From NCBI GenBank assembly GCA_004362315.1, contig SNWL01000003.1:620001-684000 (forward strand): 64,000 nucleotides of DNA. The letters are read 5' to 3'. Numbering within the stretch: the first letter of the stretch is position 1; each line of letters starts with the position of its first letter. The notes beneath the pieces were generated by a model. The model saw only the letters and a program-made list of their open reading frames with translations. It did not search any database and had not been told where the DNA came from. The stretch is from Mycobacterium sp. BK086. GTDB lineage: Bacteria > Actinomycetota > Actinomycetes > Mycobacteriales > Mycobacteriaceae. The position numbers and the translations under genes are program-made. Shown here one piece after another: positions 19,355 through 28,057 of the stretch.

Positions 19355-19849
19355 TCAGCCGATGGGTGCGATGAGGGTCTGACCGGCGTCCAGCGCGGCC
19401 GAATCGAGCTTGTTGAGGTCGCGAATGCGCTGCATGACCTGACCGGCGGGCGCGTCGGGCGCCACCCGGCCGGCCAGCTGTTGCAGCGTCTCCCCCGCCT
19501 GGACCTGTACGACAGCCAGCTGATCGGGCATCTGCTCGGGTGCCGCAGCCGAACTGCCGCTGACATGGCCCACCAGGCCCAGCCAGAGAGTGATGAGTGC
19601 GGCCACCCCGGCCAGGGCGATGGTCACGGCGGTGCTGACCGGCCGGCGGGTGTGCGGGGCCCGCGAGAAGGCGACGCCGGTACCGCGGTACTGGATCGGC
19701 GCGATGGCCGGGCGGGCCGGATACGGCCGGTGGGCACGGGGCCCCGCCGGGCGGCGCCGAGCGGGCGCGACGGGCTTGACCGCCGCCGGACGGCGGATCG
19801 GTCGCACCGGAACCGAGGGGAAAACCTGTCGATCGTCGATGACTGTCAC
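19355..19849 (-). CDS. chiZ: ChiZ-like LysM cell-division inhibitor (Rv2719c-like)
   Basis: A 164-residue membrane protein with a basic proline-rich cytoplasmic tail (about residues 1-70), one membrane segment ([20 protein letters not shown]) and an external LysM-type peptidoglycan-binding domain ([36 protein letters not shown]). In M. tuberculosis, ChiZ is induced by DNA damage, binds FtsI/FtsQ and slows division. The start is GTG 19849. It has a PafBC-type promoter about 100 bases upstream and diverges from lexA, the usual arrangement. Confidence 0.9.
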   Translation of the reverse strand: MTVIDDRQVFPSVPVRPIRRPAAVKPVAPARRRPAGPRAHRPYPARPAIAPIQYRGTGVAFSRAPHTRRPVSTAVTIALAGVAALITLWLGLVGHVSGSSAAAPEQMPDQLAVVQVQAGETLQQLAGRVAPDAPAGQVMQRIRDLNKLDSAALDAGQTLIAPIG

Positions 19850-19948
19850 GTCTGTTTCCTTCCTTCAAGACGCCCACTGTTCGCTCTTGTGTTCGAACTG
19901 TACTCGATCATCCGTTCGAAAACCGAACATGTGAGCGAGCGTGTCTGA

Positions 19949-19971
19949 AGAATAAATCCGGCCACCGACAA
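19949..19971 (-). promoter_or_regulatory. PafBC-type (RecA-NDp) promoter of chiZ
   Basis: On the minus strand the sequence is TTGTCGGTG-N8-TATTCT, an exact match to the TTGTCRGTG-N8-TANNNT motif of LexA-independent damage promoters controlled by PafBC. Transcription should start near 19942, giving a leader of about 93 bases that contains two GTTCGAA elements. Confidence 0.8.
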
Positions 19972-20034
19972 GTTTTGATTCCGAGTAATTCGCCAGGTCA
20001 CCCGCTCGACCCCCGCCGGCGCGACACGCCGCCG

Positions 20035-20050
20035 TCGAACAAGTGTTTGA
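20035..20050. promoter_or_regulatory. SOS box (LexA operator) of lexA
   Basis: TCGAAC-AAGT-GTTTGA differs from the mycobacterial consensus TCGAAC-N4-GTTCGA at one base and is almost the box known from M. tuberculosis lexA. It overlaps the -35 of the lexA promoter, so LexA binding should block RNA polymerase directly. Confidence 0.85.
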
Positions 20051-20075
20051 TTATCTGGAGGCCCGCGACTACATT
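20047..20075 (+). promoter_or_regulatory. lexA promoter (leaderless)
   Basis: TTGATT (20047-20052) and TACATT (20070-20075) are spaced by 17 bases. The ATG follows seven bases after the -10 with no ribosome site between, so the transcript is probably leaderless. Confidence 0.65.
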
Positions 20076-20082
20076 CGGGCCC

Positions 20083-20754
20083 ATGAGCGACCGCAGTGAG
20101 ACATCAGGTGCCGACTCCGGGCTGACCGAGCGGCAGCGAACCATTCTCGAAGTGATCCGGGCCTCGGTCACCAGCCGCGGCTATCCCCCGAGCATCCGCG
20201 AGATCGGCGACGCCGTCGGCCTCACCTCGACATCATCGGTGGCGCATCAGCTGCGCACTCTGGAGCGCAAGGGCTACCTGCGCCGCGACGCCAACCGCCC
20301 GCGCGCCGTGGACGTCCGCGGCGCCGACGACAGCGTGACGGCCGTCCGTACCGAGGTCGCCGGTTCCGACGCGCTTCCCGAACCCACGTTCGTGCCGGTG
20401 CTGGGGCGCATCGCCGCCGGCGGCCCGATCCTGGCCGAGGAGGCCGTCGAGGACGTGTTCCCGCTGCCGCGCGAACTGGTCGGCGAGGGCTCGCTGTTCC
20501 TGCTCAAGGTCGTCGGTGAATCGATGGTCGACGCCGCGATCTGCGACGGCGACTGGGTCGTGGTCCGCCAGCAGAACGTGGCCGACAACGGCGACATCGT
20601 CGCGGCGATGATCGACGGCGAGGCCACCGTGAAGACGTTCAAGCGCACCAGTGGTCAGGTCTGGCTGATGCCGCACAACCCGGCATTCGACCCGATTCCC
20701 GGTAACGACGCCGCCATCCTCGGCAAGGTCGTCACCGTCATCCGCAAGATCTAG
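20083..20754 (+). CDS. lexA: SOS repressor LexA
   Basis: A 223-residue repressor of the SOS regulon. The N-terminal winged helix has [20 protein letters not shown]; the C-terminal S24-type protease domain has the cleavage bond Ala112-Gly113 (GRIAAGGPI), catalytic Ser147 ([10 protein letters not shown]) and Lys184 (ATVKTFKR). RecA filaments trigger self-cleavage. I chose ATG 20083 on the leaderless promoter and family length; the frame is open to 19975, across the SOS box, which excludes that start. Convergent with the LGFP-repeat gene, 12 bases apart. Confidence 0.96.
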   Translation: MSDRSETSGADSGLTERQRTILEVIRASVTSRGYPPSIREIGDAVGLTSTSSVAHQLRTLERKGYLRRDANRPRAVDVRGADDSVTAVRTEVAGSDALPEPTFVPVLGRIAAGGPILAEEAVEDVFPLPRELVGEGSLFLLKVVGESMVDAAICDGDWVVVRQQNVADNGDIVAAMIDGEATVKTFKRTSGQVWLMPHNPAFDPIPGNDAAILGKVVTVIRKI

Positions 20755-20766
20755 CGGACCAGAGCC

Positions 20767-22920
20767 TCACTCCGCCTTGAGGAATCCGTTCGCCTGAGCG
20801 AGTTCCTCACTGGCGAACCACACTTCGGGAACCGTGTGGTCGTAGAGAGCCGAATCGGGAGTGTAGTACAGCCCCGAATGCGTATTCGCCTTGATCACAT
20901 AGCCTTCCGGTGCCTGATACGGATCCGACAGCGGAAGGTGGATCGCCGGCCGCGACGACGCGCCCCCGGCCGGGACATCGGACTGAAGAACCTCCGCCGG
21001 CTCGGTGATCGACTGGGCGTCGTCGTCAAGGTCGTCGACCTCGGCGTCGACGATCTCGGTTTCCGCGAACCCCTCTTCCGGTTCCGGCTCGGGTTCGGGA
21101 TCCGGCTCGGCCGCGCGGCGACGCCCACCCGGCCTACCCGACTCGCCCAGGTTGAGGCGCCAGATCGACTGCGACTCGCCGAGATTCACCGCGGCATGGC
21201 GTCCGGAGTCGGCGGCGCTGTCGTCGTCCTCGATCTCTTCGATCTCGGCGTACTCGTGCTCGACGGCCACCTCGGGTTCGGCATCGTCATCGCCGAGATC
21301 CGCGGGCTCCTCGGGAATCCGCGTCGGCGTGGTGTCGATGGAGTCCTGATCGCCGTCGAACACATCCTCGGGCCCGGGCTGCGACTTGTGCTCGTCGTCC
21401 GGTTGCGCCCAGCCGAACCCGGGAGCCTGGGCGATCTGCCCGCGACCGCCGTCGGGGTAGGTCGAAAAGCGGTCCGCAGCCGTCGGTCCCGACGAGACGG
21501 GGTGCTCGCTGGGCCAGTGGTCGTCATCGTCGTCGTACTCGGTGTCATGGAAGTCGTCGTCGACCTCGATGTCGTTGCCACGGCGCCGCTGCAGCCAGAG
21601 CAGCCCCAGCGCGATCACCGCCACCAGCAGCAGCGCCGGAATGATGATCAGCAACCACCACCAGTGCCAGGTGAAGCCCTTGTCGGACTTCGGTGCCGGG
21701 CCCGCCTGCGGGCCGGTCCCGTTGGGCACCTGCAGCCCGGCCAGCTCCCCGGCCAGCTCCGGCGGTTTGGTGGTGAACTTGCTGCTGGCCTTGTTCCACG
21801 AGAGCTCGCCACCGGTGAACTTCTGAGTCACGGTGTCGCCATTGACACTCTGCTCCGCGGTCGGCGCACCGAGCTTGCCGCCGCCCCCGCCGAGCTTGGC
21901 CCATGCGGCGTTGATCGCGCCGCGCACCACGATGGCGCCGTTGTCCGGCGTCCAGAAGATCACCGGCTTGTCGGCGGCGCTGAACGAGCTGACGCGACTG
22001 TTCGGGGCTCCGCCGTCGGCCTCGGTTCCGGTCGGCAGGCCGAGATCGCCGGTCGGTCCGCCCTGGGCCTCGTACTTCGCGAGGATCGCGCCCGTCACCG
22101 CGTGCGCACCGGTCGCCGGCGAGTAGAAGATCTTGCCGCCGGCGTAATCCTGCACCGCACCGTCGGAGCCGACGGGACTCTGCGCGCCCTGGCGGGCTCC
22201 GAGCGGCCCCGAGAGTCCACCAGCGGCACGCCACGCCTCGTTGATCGCCGAGGTCGCGTCGCTCGGGACCTCGAGACCGGCCAGGGTGCCGGCCAGTTCG
22301 GGCGGAACCGTGGTGAAGGTCTTGGCGCTGTTGTCGTAGGAGATCTCGCCGCCGGTGAACTTCTGATTCACCATGGCGCCGTCGAAGGTCTCGTCGCCGG
22401 TCGGGACGCCCATCGTGCCGGCCGAGCCGCCGAGCTTGTCCCATGCCGCGTTGATCGCGCCGCGCACCACCCACGCGCCGGTGTCGGGCGTCCAGAAGAT
22501 CGCGGGCTTGTCGCTGGCGCTGAAGGTGCTGACCCGGCTGTCCGGACCTACCAGGCCGGCGACCTCGTCGATGGTGGGAAAGCCGAGATCGCTGTCGGCC
22601 GGACCACCCAGTGCCTGGTACTTGTCCAGGATTGGTCCGAAGAGCAGATGGGCGCCGGTCGCGGGGGTGAAGAAGATCTTGCCGCCGCTGAAGTTCTGGG
22701 CGAATCCGTCACCGACGGCGTAGACGTCGCCGTCCTTCGTGCCTACTGGGGAGGTGTCGCCACCTGCGGCCTGCCAAGCCTGGTCGATGGCATCACTTGC
22801 ATCACTGTCGGGGGTTGCGATCGCCCCGGGTGCGAACAGCAGCGCCGCAGCAGCCGTCGCGACGACGGCGAGCGCCATCCTCCCGACGCCTCTACTGAGA
22901 CGACTTCCAAGCCAGGTCAT
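20767..22920 (-). CDS. LGFP-repeat envelope protein with acidic tail (Rv2721c-like)
   Basis: A 717-residue protein with a signal peptide (VATAAAALLFAPGAIATP), an external region of about 370 residues holding six LGFP-type repeats in two similar halves (LGFPTIDEV, MGVPTGDE, LGLPTGTE, LGAPTAEQ), one membrane segment (WWWLLIIIPALLLVAVIALG), and a long acidic cytoplasmic region. The last 50 residues form a conserved module (GYVIKANTHSGLYYTPDS, EVWFASEELAQANGFLKAE) like the so-called sunset domain seen on other actinobacterial proteins. LGFP repeats are thought to bind the cell wall. Length is close to Rv2721c. The 219-base region upstream has an imperfect CRP-like site at 23093-23108. Confidence 0.85.
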   Translation of the reverse strand: MTWLGSRLSRGVGRMALAVVATAAAALLFAPGAIATPDSDASDAIDQAWQAAGGDTSPVGTKDGDVYAVGDGFAQNFSGGKIFFTPATGAHLLFGPILDKYQALGGPADSDLGFPTIDEVAGLVGPDSRVSTFSASDKPAIFWTPDTGAWVVRGAINAAWDKLGGSAGTMGVPTGDETFDGAMVNQKFTGGEISYDNSAKTFTTVPPELAGTLAGLEVPSDATSAINEAWRAAGGLSGPLGARQGAQSPVGSDGAVQDYAGGKIFYSPATGAHAVTGAILAKYEAQGGPTGDLGLPTGTEADGGAPNSRVSSFSAADKPVIFWTPDNGAIVVRGAINAAWAKLGGGGGKLGAPTAEQSVNGDTVTQKFTGGELSWNKASSKFTTKPPELAGELAGLQVPNGTGPQAGPAPKSDKGFTWHWWWLLIIIPALLLVAVIALGLLWLQRRRGNDIEVDDDFHDTEYDDDDDHWPSEHPVSSGPTAADRFSTYPDGGRGQIAQAPGFGWAQPDDEHKSQPGPEDVFDGDQDSIDTTPTRIPEEPADLGDDDAEPEVAVEHEYAEIEEIEDDDSAADSGRHAAVNLGESQSIWRLNLGESGRPGGRRRAAEPDPEPEPEPEEGFAETEIVDAEVDDLDDDAQSITEPAEVLQSDVPAGGASSRPAIHLPLSDPYQAPEGYVIKANTHSGLYYTPDSALYDHTVPEVWFASEELAQANGFLKAE

Positions 22921-23139
22921 GCACTCTCCCCGCAGTTTCGGTCAAGATGCTTCCCCTCATCCTCCGCGTCAACCGTGCGTCAGCACTTCACGACACGCGG
23001 CGTTTACCGAGATAAGCCCCGCGGTCGAGGGGGTAAAACTCCGAGAAAAGTCGAGCACAAAGTCGGCATATTCGGGTAATCGCGTCCCGAATTGTGACTT
23101 TTGTCAGGATGAAATACCAGCTCAGGCCATAGGCCTGGG

Positions 23140-24312
23140 TTAGACACCCAGGCTGCGGCCGATGATTTCCTTCATGATTTCGGTCGTCCCCCCATAAATG
23201 GTCTGGACGCGGGCATCCAGGTAGGCCCGAGCCACCGGATATTCGCGCATATAGCCATATCCGCCATGCAACTGCAGGCAGCGGTCCACCAGATGGACCT
23301 GCTTCTCGGTGGAATACCACTTCGCCATCGAGGCCTGCTCGGCCGAGAGGTTCCGGTCGAGGTGCAGCCTGATGAACTCGTCGACCATGATGCGCACGGC
23401 GGTCGCTTCGGTGGCCAACTCGGCCAGCAGGAAGCGGCTGTTCTGCTGGCTGCCGATCGGCTTACCGAAAGCCTTGCGCTCCTTGGTGTACTGCAGCGTG
23501 TCCTCGAGGACGCTCTCCATGGCGGCAGCTGCCATCACCGCGATGTTGAGGCGCTCCTGCGGCAGGTTCTGCATCAGATAGATGAAGCCCTGACCCTCCT
23601 CGCCGAGGAGGTTCTCCGCAGGAACCCGGACGTCGGTGAAGGACAGTTCGGCGGTGTCCTGGGCGTCCAGGCCGATCTTGTCCAGATGACGGCCGCGCTC
23701 GAAGCCCTCCATGCCGCGCTCGACGACCAGCAGCGAGAAGCCCAGCGCCCCCTTCTCGGGGTCGGTCTGGGCGACCACGATCACCAGGTCGGCGTGGATG
23801 CCGTTGGTGATGAACGTCTTCGAGCCGTTGAGGACGTAATGGTCGTCCTGCTTGACCGCCCGGGTCTTGATGCCCTGCAGGTCGCTCCCGGTGCCGGGCT
23901 CGGTCATCGCGATCGCGGTGATGTACTCGCCGCTGCAGAACTTGGGCAGCCAGCGTTGCTTCTGCTCTTCGGTGGTCAGGTCCAGCAGATACGGCGCGAC
24001 GACGTCGTTGTGCAGGCCGAATCCCAGGCCGCTGTATCGCCCCGCCGCGGTCTCCTCGGTCAGGATGACGTTGTAGCGGAAGTCCGCGTTGCCGCCGCCG
24101 CCGAACTCCTCCGGCACGGCCATCCCGAGAAAGCCCTGCTTGCCGGCCTCGAGCCAGACCCCGCGGTCGACGATCTTGTCCTTTGCCCACTGCTCGTGGA
24201 ACGGCGCCACATGCCGATCGAGGAACGCCCGGTAGGCCTCGCGGAACAGGTCGTGCTCGGGCTCGAACAGGGTCCGCTCGTACTTGACGGTGGCGTTCTT
24301 GTCGACAGCCAT
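23140..24312 (-). CDS. fadE20: Acyl-CoA dehydrogenase FadE20
   Basis: A 390-residue FAD-dependent acyl-CoA dehydrogenase catalysing the first step of beta-oxidation. Motifs are YITAIAMTEPGTGSDLQGIK (FAD/substrate loop), the central FITNGIHADLVIVVAQTD and the C-terminal LQLHGGYGYMREYPVARAYL with YGGTTEIMKEIIGRSLG. I chose ATG 24312 (MAVDKNATVKYERTLFEPE), with GGAAGG upstream; the frame is open to 24360. Just upstream is a perfect inverted repeat that looks like a TetR-type operator. The M. tuberculosis neighbour Rv2723 (TerC-like) is not present between this gene and the LGFP gene. Confidence 0.93.
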   Translation of the reverse strand: MAVDKNATVKYERTLFEPEHDLFREAYRAFLDRHVAPFHEQWAKDKIVDRGVWLEAGKQGFLGMAVPEEFGGGGNADFRYNVILTEETAAGRYSGLGFGLHNDVVAPYLLDLTTEEQKQRWLPKFCSGEYITAIAMTEPGTGSDLQGIKTRAVKQDDHYVLNGSKTFITNGIHADLVIVVAQTDPEKGALGFSLLVVERGMEGFERGRHLDKIGLDAQDTAELSFTDVRVPAENLLGEEGQGFIYLMQNLPQERLNIAVMAAAAMESVLEDTLQYTKERKAFGKPIGSQQNSRFLLAELATEATAVRIMVDEFIRLHLDRNLSAEQASMAKWYSTEKQVHLVDRCLQLHGGYGYMREYPVARAYLDARVQTIYGGTTEIMKEIIGRSLGV

Positions 24313-24355
24313 TGACTTCCTTCCGGATGGCATTCTGGGTTTGCGAACGAGGATA

Positions 24356-24373
24356 ACCAACCGGATGGTTGGT
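24356..24373. promoter_or_regulatory. TetR-type operator upstream of fadE20
   Basis: ACCAACC-GGAT-GGTTGGT is a perfect 7-bp inverted repeat, 44 bases before the fadE20 start. Palindromes of this ACC/GGT form are typical targets of TetR-family regulators of lipid catabolism. The regulator is not encoded nearby. Confidence 0.55.
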
Positions 24374-24484
24374 CGCCAAAGCGGGACCCGCCGGTCGGCG
24401 TGAGCCAGATGTTCGCGCGAAGTTCGGGAGCCGGCCTCCGCGCGGCGCTACCGTTGGCAAAGCAGCAGGTCGAGGGGGCTCAAC

Positions 24485-25663
24485 ATGCTGACATGGCTTC
24501 GTGTCATCGCGGCGGCGGTCGGACTGGGAGCAGCGCTGTTCATCTGGCCCGCGGCGGCGACGGCGGCACCCAGCTCCTCGGATTCGGTGGCGGGCCATCG
24601 CGCCCATCCGCGGTCCGCCTCCGCATCGGCACCCCAGCGCATGCGCACATCGGCGATGGCGTCCTCGGCGAGGAAGAACCGCCGCCCGGTCGTCGCGGCG
24701 CCGCCACAGGCACAGAGCCCCGCCCCGCAGCCGCAAGCTGGCGAACCCGAGCGGCGCACGCTGGTGCTGACGGCCTTCCCCGCCGAAGCCGACGCCGTCC
24801 TGGCGCGGACCACGCTGGATCCCGAACCGTCGGTGGTGGTCGACGGCCGGCACTTCTACCTCGGCGAGCTGGGTGGCAAGAAGGTCATCGTGGCGATGAC
24901 CGGCATCGGCATGGTCAACGCCACCGACACCACCCGCGCCGCCTTGGACCACTTTGCCGGTGACACCGGGATCGCCATCGGCGCAGTCGTTTTCGTCGGC
25001 GTCGCCGGCGGATCGGGCCGAAGCAGCATCGGCGCGGTGACAGTGCCAGCGCGCTGGACCTCCGATGGTGGCGAGAGCTGGAACCCGGTGGACTCCGGCA
25101 TGCTCGCGGCGGCCAACAGCCTGACGGTCGACCTGCGGAGTTCCGACAGCATCGTCGATCCCGCATTCGGCTGCGGACTGCTGAATTCGGTTCTGCGGAT
25201 CGATCTGCGGCGCGAACCGGGGGTGTTCGTCGGGGGCGACGGGACCAGCGGCGACTACAACAACGGCACCGCCTTTCCCAATATCCCGCTCGGCGGGTGG
25301 GTGTTCGGCCCCCAACCGTTGGCCGCACCTGATTTCTCGCCGCTGTTCACCGGCAACTTCTTCCAGGCGATCGGGCCGTTCCTCGCCAAGGGGCTGATCG
25401 GCAACATCACCGGATACCTGGGGACCACCATTCCGCCAGTGGATGCCGTCGACCAGGAAACCGCCGCGGCACAACAGGTCGCCGACAGCTTCGGGGTTCC
25501 CTTCCTCGGCATCCGCGGGGTTTCGGACGGCCCCGGCGACCCGCTACACCTGCCAGGCATCCCGTTCCTGCAGTTCTTCGTCTACGGCCAGATCGCCGCG
25601 GACAACGCCGCCACCGTGGCCGAGGCCTTCCTGCAGACCTGGCAGGCGGACACCGCCGCATAA
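24485..25663 (+). CDS. Secreted nucleoside phosphorylase/nucleosidase superfamily protein
   Basis: A 392-residue protein of the PNP/UDP phosphorylase superfamily (5'-methylthioadenosine/S-adenosylhomocysteine nucleosidase type). It has a signal peptide ([20 protein letters not shown], then TAAPS), a proline- and basic-rich linker to about residue 90, then the nucleosidase domain: [49 protein letters not shown] and the C-terminal [28 protein letters not shown] block, in which the acidic residue of the usual purine-binding pocket is retained. An extracellular enzyme of this class in a mycobacterium is unusual; it may salvage exported nucleosides. It is absent from the M. tuberculosis fadE20-hflX interval. 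Confidence 0.8.
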   Translation: MLTWLRVIAAAVGLGAALFIWPAAATAAPSSSDSVAGHRAHPRSASASAPQRMRTSAMASSARKNRRPVVAAPPQAQSPAPQPQAGEPERRTLVLTAFPAEADAVLARTTLDPEPSVVVDGRHFYLGELGGKKVIVAMTGIGMVNATDTTRAALDHFAGDTGIAIGAVVFVGVAGGSGRSSIGAVTVPARWTSDGGESWNPVDSGMLAAANSLTVDLRSSDSIVDPAFGCGLLNSVLRIDLRREPGVFVGGDGTSGDYNNGTAFPNIPLGGWVFGPQPLAAPDFSPLFTGNFFQAIGPFLAKGLIGNITGYLGTTIPPVDAVDQETAAAQQVADSFGVPFLGIRGVSDGPGDPLHLPGIPFLQFFVYGQIAADNAATVAEAFLQTWQADTAA

Positions 25664-25672
25664 GCTCTGGGC

Positions 25673-27955
25673 ATGGCCGGTGCCCGCAGGAGCCTCACGC
25701 ACTGGGGCGCCTTCAGCGCAACGGTCTCCGACGACGAGATCACCGCGGTCGCGCCGATGCCCGGCGACGACGACCCCTCTCCCCTGCTCGGCAACATCCC
25801 CGGCTCGCTGCGCCACCAGTCCCGCGTCGCCACACCCGCCGTCCGTCGCGGGTGGCTGCGCGACGGACCGGGGCCCAGCGCCACACGCGGCGCCGACGCG
25901 TTCGTCGCCGTGAGCTGGGACGAACTCGCCGATCTGCTCGCCGGGGAGCTGCGCCGGGTGGTCGACACCTACGGCAACGAGGCGATCTACGGCGGCTCCT
26001 ACGGCTGGGCCAGCGCGGGCCGCTTCCACCACGCGCAGAGTCAAGTGCATCGCTTCCTGAAACTGCTTGGTGGATATACCTTTTCGCGGCACTCCTACAG
26101 TCTCGGGGCCACCGGCGTGATCATGCCGCGGGTGGTCGGCACGCACGACGACCTGTTCAAGCGATCCACCGAGTGGAACGTCATCGTCGAGCACACCGAC
26201 CTGCTGGTGTGCTTCGGTGGGGTGAACCTGAAGAACACCGGGATCAACCACGGCGGCACCACCGGCCACCCCGCGCGCGACGCGCTACGGCGGTTCCGCG
26301 CCAAGGGCGGGCGCATCGTCTCGATCAGCCCGCTGCGCAGCGACGTCGACGGCGACTGCCAGTGGCTGCCCGCCATCCCCGGCACCGACGTGGCGATCAT
26401 GCTCGCCCTGGCCCATGTGCTCGCCAGCGAGAACCTTGCCGACCGCGCCTTCCTCGACACCTACTGCACCGGCTACGAGAAGTTCGAGCGCTACCTGCTC
26501 GGCATCGACGACGGTCAGCCGAAATCTCCGCAATGGGCCGCGGACATCTGCGGTATCGACGCCGCGGTGCTCACCGACCTGGCGAGAACGATGGCCGCCA
26601 AGCGCACGATCGTCACCGTCAGCTGGTCGCTGCAGCCCCTGCGCCACGGCGAGCAGGCCCCATGGATGGGACTGACGCTGGCCGCCATGCTGGGCCAAAT
26701 CGGCCTTCCCGGAGGCGGTTTCGGCCACGGCTACGGCTCGATGAACGAACCTGGGCTGCCCCCGGTGCGGGTTCGGCTGCCCTCACTGCCGCAAGGGTTC
26801 AACCCGGTGCAAACCTTCATCCCGGTCGCCGCAGTCAGCGACATGCTGCTGCATCCAGGCGAGACGTTCACCTACAACGGGCGCACGCTGACCTACCCCG
26901 ACATCAAATGCGTGTACTGGGCCGGCGGCAATCCCTTTCACCATCACCAGAATCTGCCCCGGCTGCGCCGCGCGCTGGCCCGGGTCGACACCGTCGTGGT
27001 GCACGACCCGTACTGGACACCGATGGCCCGGCACGCCGATATCGTCGTCCCGTCCACCACGGCATTCGAACGCGACGACTACTCCGGGTCACGCAACGAT
27101 CCGCTGCTGGTGGCGATGCCGGCGCTGGCGCGGCCCTATGCGCAATCCCGCGACGACTACACCACATTCGCCGCGCTGGCCGAACGGTTGGGCTTCGGCG
27201 ACCACTTCACCGAAGGCCGTACCGCTCGGCAGTGGCTGGCGCACATGTATGAAAAGTGGTCGGCTGAAGTCGATTTCGCCGTGCCCGACTTCGACCAGTT
27301 CTGGGCCGACGGCGTTCTGACGTTGCCGGTCGAATCCGGCCTGACCCTGCTGGCGGACTTCCGGGCGGACCCGCACGCGCACCCGCTGGCCACGCCGAGC
27401 GGCCGGATCGAGATCTTCTCCTCCGATATCGACGGGTTCGGCTATCCGGACTGCCAGGGACATCCGCGGTGGTACGACCCGGTCGAGTGGCTGGGCGGCC
27501 AGCGCGCCGAGGCCTTCCCGCTGCACCTGCTGGCCAACCAGCCCGCCACCCGGTTGCACAGCCAGCTCGACACCGGCGCCGTCAGCCAGGACGCGAAAGT
27601 CCACGGCCGCGAACCACTGCGCATGCATCCCGCCGACGCCGCGCAGCGCGGCCTGACCGGCGGCGAGGTGGTCAGGGTGTTCAACGACCGCGGCGCGTGT
27701 CTGGCCGGGGTGGTCATCGACGACGCGTTGCGCCCGCGGGTGGTGCAGCTGTCGACCGGCGCCTGGTACGACCCGCTGGATCCGGCGGACCCGGACTCGA
27801 TGTGCGTGCACGGCAACCCGAACGTCTTGACCGATGACGTCGGCACCTCGTCGCTGGCGCGTGGCTGCACCGGGGCGGCCGTGCTGGTCCAGGTGGAGAA
27901 GTTCGCCGGCCCGTTGCCGCCCGTGCGAGCGCACGAGCCCCCGGTAATCCGCTGA
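25673..27955 (+). CDS. bisC: Molybdopterin oxidoreductase, biotin sulfoxide/DMSO reductase type
   Basis: A 760-residue enzyme of the DMSO-reductase family. No twin-arginine signal and no N-terminal Fe-S cysteines are present, which fits the cytoplasmic BisC branch reducing biotin sulfoxide or methionine sulfoxide. The molybdenum-site serine is probably Ser109 (YGGSYGWASAGRFHH). Other family stretches are FGGVNLKNTGINHGG, IPGTDVAIMLALAHVL, VYWAGGNPFHHHQNL, HADIVVPSTTAFERDD and the C-terminal beta-barrel LLANQPATRLHSQLDTGAVS. It starts 10 bases after the nucleosidase gene and is likely co-transcribed. Substrate is inferred from family only. Confidence 0.85.
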   Translation: MAGARRSLTHWGAFSATVSDDEITAVAPMPGDDDPSPLLGNIPGSLRHQSRVATPAVRRGWLRDGPGPSATRGADAFVAVSWDELADLLAGELRRVVDTYGNEAIYGGSYGWASAGRFHHAQSQVHRFLKLLGGYTFSRHSYSLGATGVIMPRVVGTHDDLFKRSTEWNVIVEHTDLLVCFGGVNLKNTGINHGGTTGHPARDALRRFRAKGGRIVSISPLRSDVDGDCQWLPAIPGTDVAIMLALAHVLASENLADRAFLDTYCTGYEKFERYLLGIDDGQPKSPQWAADICGIDAAVLTDLARTMAAKRTIVTVSWSLQPLRHGEQAPWMGLTLAAMLGQIGLPGGGFGHGYGSMNEPGLPPVRVRLPSLPQGFNPVQTFIPVAAVSDMLLHPGETFTYNGRTLTYPDIKCVYWAGGNPFHHHQNLPRLRRALARVDTVVVHDPYWTPMARHADIVVPSTTAFERDDYSGSRNDPLLVAMPALARPYAQSRDDYTTFAALAERLGFGDHFTEGRTARQWLAHMYEKWSAEVDFAVPDFDQFWADGVLTLPVESGLTLLADFRADPHAHPLATPSGRIEIFSSDIDGFGYPDCQGHPRWYDPVEWLGGQRAEAFPLHLLANQPATRLHSQLDTGAVSQDAKVHGREPLRMHPADAAQRGLTGGEVVRVFNDRGACLAGVVIDDALRPRVVQLSTGAWYDPLDPADPDSMCVHGNPNVLTDDVGTSSLARGCTGAAVLVQVEKFAGPLPPVRAHEPPVIR

Positions 27956-27966
27956 CCACAGCGTTT

Positions 27967-27985
27967 TTCTCAGGTTCTTCTCACA
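27967..27985 (+). promoter_or_regulatory. MprA-type box upstream of the PE-PPE-domain gene
   Basis: TTCTCAGG-TTC-TTCTCACA repeats the 8-3-8 layout seen before sigB, with the second copy deviating in its last two bases. It lies 73 bases before the start codon of the hydrolase gene. MprA control is inferred from this match. Confidence 0.5.
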
Positions 27986-27992
27986 TTTCACT

Positions 27993-28008
27993 GCGGACAT
28001 AAGTCCGC
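27993..28008 (+). other. Short hairpin between bisC and the PE-PPE-domain gene
   Basis: GCGGAC-ATAA-GTCCGC forms a perfect 6-bp stem with a 4-base loop. It could be the terminator of the upstream gene or an operator; no T-run follows. Confidence 0.35.
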
Positions 28009-28057
28009 TGATGCGAAGATTTCACCCAACCTCGTTGCTCCCAAAGAAGGTTTGCTG

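Noticed and set aside
23093-23108. CRP site upstream of the LGFP-repeat gene
   Set aside because: TGTGA-N6-TCAGG has two mismatches in the right half, so it is recorded but not called as a site.
23462-25474. 670-codon minus-strand frame across fadE20 and the nucleosidase gene
   Set aside because: It shadows two clear genes, has arginine-rich composition and shows no domain.
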